64,000 bases of DNA from Vibrio maritimus (GTDB lineage: Bacteria; Pseudomonadota; Gammaproteobacteria; Enterobacterales; Vibrionaceae). The notes under the pieces were generated by a model, which worked only from the letters and a program-made list of their open reading frames with translations, had not been told where the DNA came from and did not search any database. How positions within the stretch are numbered: position 1 is the first letter of the stretch; each line of letters starts with the position of its first letter. Of this stretch, positions 60,990-64,000 are shown piece after piece. The stretch is from positions 124,001-188,000 of the forward strand of contig NZ_CP090440.1 of NCBI RefSeq assembly GCF_021441885.1. Direction: 5' to 3'. Position numbers and translations under genes: made by a program.

Positions 60990-61476
60990 AGGTCATGGTG
61001 ATGGAATTTGCCGTCGTGCTGAGCGTTGAGCAGCCCGACGCTTCAATACAAGCTGAACGTGTGGTTGGTGCCATGGTGTCCGCTAGACTCGATACTCTAT
61101 CGGCATCCGACGGTAAGGTGCCTGTGATTTTGAATAGCCCTTTTGAGGCGGTATCTACCGTCACGGACCAGTTACCACCAAACGGGTTGGTGGCGACGCC
61201 GTCATTCGCGCTTCCACACACATTTTTAGAAAGCTGTCCATCTTGGCAGACTTTCGTAATGGTGACGCCATCGAAGTTGGGTCGAAGCTTTTTCCAGGAT
61301 TGAGTGGCCGCCACGATGTCAGCGGCTTGGGTTTGAAACTGGATTTTATTCCATTGGTACATGAGCTTTGGGGCTTGTGCTATCACAAAGATAATCGCCA
61401 GTGCGATAAACGCAGAGGCAATCAAGTTATCCATGATAGCCGCACCGCGTTGCTTGTTTTTCATTGTTGGTTTCAT
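60985..61476 (-). CDS. pilS: PilS-like major pilin
   Basis: ATG 61476 follows AAAGGAAA. The product of about 163 residues has a short basic prepilin leader ending in KNKQRG, then a hydrophobic helix (LIASAFIALAIIFVIAQAP) and a globular domain with paired Cys (VCQDGQLSKNVCG; ACIEASGC). Residue +5 after the Gly is Asp instead of the usual Glu, which is unusual but acidic. It is most likely the major subunit of the conjugative thin pilus. A relative lacking the leader lies at 52425-52856. Confidence 0.82.
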   Translation of the reverse strand: MKPTMKNKQRGAAIMDNLIASAFIALAIIFVIAQAPKLMYQWNKIQFQTQAADIVAATQSWKKLRPNFDGVTITKVCQDGQLSKNVCGSANDGVATNPFGGNWSVTVDTASKGLFKITGTLPSDADRVSSLADTMAPTTRSACIEASGCSTLSTTANSITMTY

Positions 61477-61486
61477 AACATTTCCT

Positions 61487-62494
61487 TTAGATGATATTGG
61501 TTGCGAAGTTAAAGACGAGCATGAGTAAGCCAAAGGCCATGAGCATGAAAACAAGCGCTGCGATGACCTTAACGGTGGTGGTTCCGACGGTTTTGAACCA
61601 TTTAATTTCATGCTCTAGCCGTTCTAAATGCATGTGGGAGGCACGTTTTAACGTCAAGGACGCTTCTCCTATTTCGCCCAGTAATTTAAGTGAATCCATT
61701 TCCTCATCGACCAATAAACCCGTATCAAAAATATGTCCGATATTCGTTCGACCGAGACGAATGTTTGAGAGCATGGTTTGAATGTGGGCTTGCAAGTAGG
61801 GGGGGCTGTCTGCTTGGTAAGTCGTTAGGGCTTGCTTGAGTGATACCCCGATGGAGACTTGATTAGAAATGGAGGTGAGAAGGTTGGTACTGTGAATATA
61901 TCGGTATTGTTTGAACAGGGGGAAGTCATCAATCTGCGCTCGCCCCTTCCCTTTATATCGACCTAACGATAAGGTGACAATGAGTATAAAGAGCAAGAAG
62001 GTGATTAGGATGGAGATACCGTGATCCCACCAAAACTGACCAAACCATTGTGCCAATAGACTCAGACCATCCCATTGCCTTTTGGGTATTTGCTCCTCTA
62101 TATAGGTAAACCCGTAATGACTCGCCAGCGCTGAAAACGTTAAGACGCCTATCAATCCAAGAATGGGAAAGAACAGTACCTTGGCTAACGCCAGTGTACT
62201 GGAGCTTTCAATAGACAGTGCCTTATGCGCATCCTTCACCCCTTGATGAAAATCACCGGATGACTCTCCACTTTTCAGGGCGAGGTAAGCGTTATTGGCA
62301 AGCCAAGGTTTAAGACCTTCTGTCATGCCTTTGCCTGATTTAATGGATTTAAGACAGTCAAAGCCGACTTGCTGACTCTTCTTATTGCCATATTTATGCA
62401 ATTGCTGTGCAATGCCTTTTTGATGGATACCGGCGCCACTTAACCTGGCTATTGTTTCCAAAAGGCGTAATTGCTGTTTATGCGCTAATGCCAT
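61487..62494 (-). CDS. pilR: PilR-like type II secretion F-family membrane protein
   Basis: The 335-residue product has two GspF-type halves, each with a helical cytosolic part followed by a membrane segment. The first ends in LALAKVLFFPILGLIGVLTF and the second in VKVIAALVFMLMAFGLLMLV, with another membrane segment in the middle (ISILITFLLFILIVTLSLG). It is the inner-membrane platform for pilus assembly, working with the PilQ ATPase. It begins 11 bases after the ATPase gene and precedes the pilin gene by 10 bases. Confidence 0.88.
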   Translation of the reverse strand: MALAHKQQLRLLETIARLSGAGIHQKGIAQQLHKYGNKKSQQVGFDCLKSIKSGKGMTEGLKPWLANNAYLALKSGESSGDFHQGVKDAHKALSIESSSTLALAKVLFFPILGLIGVLTFSALASHYGFTYIEEQIPKRQWDGLSLLAQWFGQFWWDHGISILITFLLFILIVTLSLGRYKGKGRAQIDDFPLFKQYRYIHSTNLLTSISNQVSIGVSLKQALTTYQADSPPYLQAHIQTMLSNIRLGRTNIGHIFDTGLLVDEEMDSLKLLGEIGEASLTLKRASHMHLERLEHEIKWFKTVGTTTVKVIAALVFMLMAFGLLMLVFNFATNII

Positions 62495-62505
62495 AAAAAC
62501 CCCCG

Positions 62506-64000
62506 CTAAAAAAAGGAGTGGTACACGGTTTCGCTCTTGATAGGAAAGAGACCGTCCACCCTTTGAGCCGCCGTAAATACATCCACGTCACCGCGACAGA
62601 TTTTTAAGTTGGCATGGTCTGCGACCGTCTTATAACCTTTCGACTTTAGCGCGTCTAACCAACCTAAATAATCTTTGCTCAAGATGTATTGTCTGTCCTC
62701 ATCATCAAGTACGAGCATTTCAACCAAACTTGTGCGGCCTTTCTCTCCGGATTCGCAGTGTTCACACCCTGCTTTATGACGAAAGCGCAAATCTTCAGTC
62801 GAGAGTTTAGGATGATTCGCAAGCCAGGCTTCGAATTGCTCCTTTTCTTTCTCTGACCAATGACGCTTAGCCTGTTCGAGAGTGTGTGAACACTTAGGAC
62901 ACAGCGTTCTAACCAGCGTTTGGTATATCCAAAGTTTCATTAAGTCGGGCGCCGCGACGAGCGCAGTAGGAACGTGCATCTGCTCATTGAGTGTATGAGC
63001 GATCCCCACCGCGCTGGAGGTATGTAAGGTTGAAAACATCAATTGACCGGTTTCCCCTTTACGGCACATACTCATTGCCCCTTTTTGATCTCGTATCTCA
63101 CCGTGCATTTCAATGTCCACATCGTGACGTAACAGCAATTTCGCTAATTGAAAAAAACCATCCTCGTTGCGATCAAGTACAGGGGTTTGAATGATGCCTA
63201 AGTCAAATTCAGGGGGATCTTCTAGCGTATTGATTGAGCGACCTTTTCGTTTCATTTCGTTAAGACTGCTCGCAATGACCGTCGTTTTGCCCGATGACAC
63301 TTGTCCTGCAATTAAGCAAATACCACTCGCGGAAGCCATAAAGCTCTGCATAGCGTCGACATGTCCAGGCTCCCACCCAAGAGAGTCAAGTTTAGGGACC
63401 TCAACCTCTTTGTTTAGCCAGCGTAAGGTGCATTGGCCGCCTTTATCCTTGGCAGGGATATAACTGATACGCCAATCCGTATTTCGTTTTCCCTCGTTGG
63501 TTTCTAATAAGAGAGACAAACGGCCATTGTTTGGTTTTGTGGGGTAGAAATCCTCGTCTTTATCGACCGATACATCATTGAATAAGTAGCCAATCAAAAG
63601 CTCCCCATATTCATATTCTTGAATGGGTTTTATCAGTTCGATTAAGCGGCCATCGATGCGTGCCTCTATGCGAGTTTCTGACTTAAACAATTCAATATGA
63701 ATATCCGACGCCCCTTTTTGAACCGCCAGTTCAAAGATGTGGCGACTGCGTGAGGCACTTTCTGAGTTCATTAACTTGGCGCTTTCACTCTGAACGTCAC
63801 TCTCCTTTGATAACGTATCAAGGTGCTTTTTAATGATGAAAGGCTCGATATAACTCACGTTCAGCTCTGGCATAAACTCAAAACCATGCGTTTTAAAGTG
63901 CGCTTTCATCAATGATTGGATAGCGGCGATCGAGGGGCTTTCAAAGTCTGAGGTGTGAAGTGACCCATCTTCAATGAGCAATACATCCTGACGTTGGTAA
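62506..64000 (-). CDS. pilQ: PilQ-like pilus assembly ATPase (5' end beyond window)
   Basis: The frame is open to the window edge and its true start lies outside (reading YQRQDVLLIEDG at the border), so the protein is partial at the N-terminus. It has the GspE/PilB ATPase: LIAGQVSSGKTTVIA (Walker A), LEDPPEFD (Asp box), EMHGEIRD (Walker B) and TLHTSSAVG (His box). A C-terminal zinc motif (CPKCSHT ... CEHCESG) follows. It powers assembly of the thin pilus and is the first pilus gene visible here. Confidence 0.9.
   Translation of the reverse strand, partial: YQRQDVLLIEDGSLHTSDFESPSIAAIQSLMKAHFKTHGFEFMPELNVSYIEPFIIKKHLDTLSKESDVQSESAKLMNSESASRSRHIFELAVQKGASDIHIELFKSETRIEARIDGRLIELIKPIQEYEYGELLIGYLFNDVSVDKDEDFYPTKPNNGRLSLLLETNEGKRNTDWRISYIPAKDKGGQCTLRWLNKEVEVPKLDSLGWEPGHVDAMQSFMASASGICLIAGQVSSGKTTVIASSLNEMKRKGRSINTLEDPPEFDLGIIQTPVLDRNEDGFFQLAKLLLRHDVDIEMHGEIRDQKGAMSMCRKGETGQLMFSTLHTSSAVGIAHTLNEQMHVPTALVAAPDLMKLWIYQTLVRTLCPKCSHTLEQAKRHWSEKEKEQFEAWLANHPKLSTEDLRFRHKAGCEHCESGEKGRTSLVEMLVLDDEDRQYILSKDYLGWLDALKSKGYKTVADHANLKICRGDVDVFTAAQRVDGLFPIKSETVYHSFF

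Overview
The window looks like part of a large conjugative plasmid, or a plasmid-like integrative element, from a marine Vibrio or close relative. The evidence is low-GC Vibrio-style coding sequence, paired KfrA plasmid proteins with iterated operators, a topoisomerase III / MOBC-type relaxase / coupling-protein block, an I-type (IVB) thin-pilus operon, an H-NS-like protein and antirestriction genes. No replication initiator and no ribosomal or tRNA gene was recognised. The right edge cuts the first pilus ATPase gene.

Positions 1 to about 17,000 are a graveyard of mobile elements. IS5, IS6 (several), IS3 and ISNCY relics, a stop-interrupted resolvase and a Fic fragment are interspersed with a few intact cargo genes. 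These are two secreted proteins of unknown role, an SDR oxidoreductase, and a DUF1800/DUF1501 pair lying between inverted IS6-like relics. A degenerate copy of the plasmid's own topoisomerase 3' end lies at 5,718-6,168, showing that this part also derives from a related plasmid.

Positions 17,190-21,567 hold a microcin-type export operon on the minus strand. In order of transcription it has a double-glycine precursor peptide, a ClpP-like lipoprotein, an HlyD-type adaptor and a C39-peptidase ABC exporter. A serine recombinase with its res-like site and a globin pseudogene follow. From 23,447 to 30,651 two kfrA paralogues (one truncated) bracket a PAAR-domain toxin with a membrane immunity candidate, a second Cas2-like gene with its conserved leader, and a full ISNCY element. 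From 30,758 to 34,758 there are small accessory genes, two ~335-bp direct repeats and a DUF723-like protein.

Positions 34,953-44,760 carry an EamA permease, a coiled-coil membrane protein and two antirestriction genes (ArdB-like and ArdC-like). The antirestriction genes are preceded by three copies of a two-hairpin motif. Next come topoisomerase III, a MobC-like relaxase, a coupling protein, and a 900-bp palindrome-rich intergenic region that is the best oriT candidate. Positions 44,767-52,856 hold an H-NS-like protein, plasmid proteins of unknown role including a PcfJ-domain protein, and a gene with a striking 9-bp minisatellite. Positions 52,975-64,000 carry an Rmf-like small protein, a TrbB/TraJ-type ATPase, a lytic transglycosylase and a secreted GlyGly-CTERM protease. 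The rightmost block is the pilus operon (PilQ-, PilR-, PilS- and PilV-like), ending at a clear terminator near 58,960. Together these would process and transfer DNA (relaxase, coupling protein, ATPases, transglycosylase), help recognise recipients (pilus) and protect incoming DNA (antirestriction).
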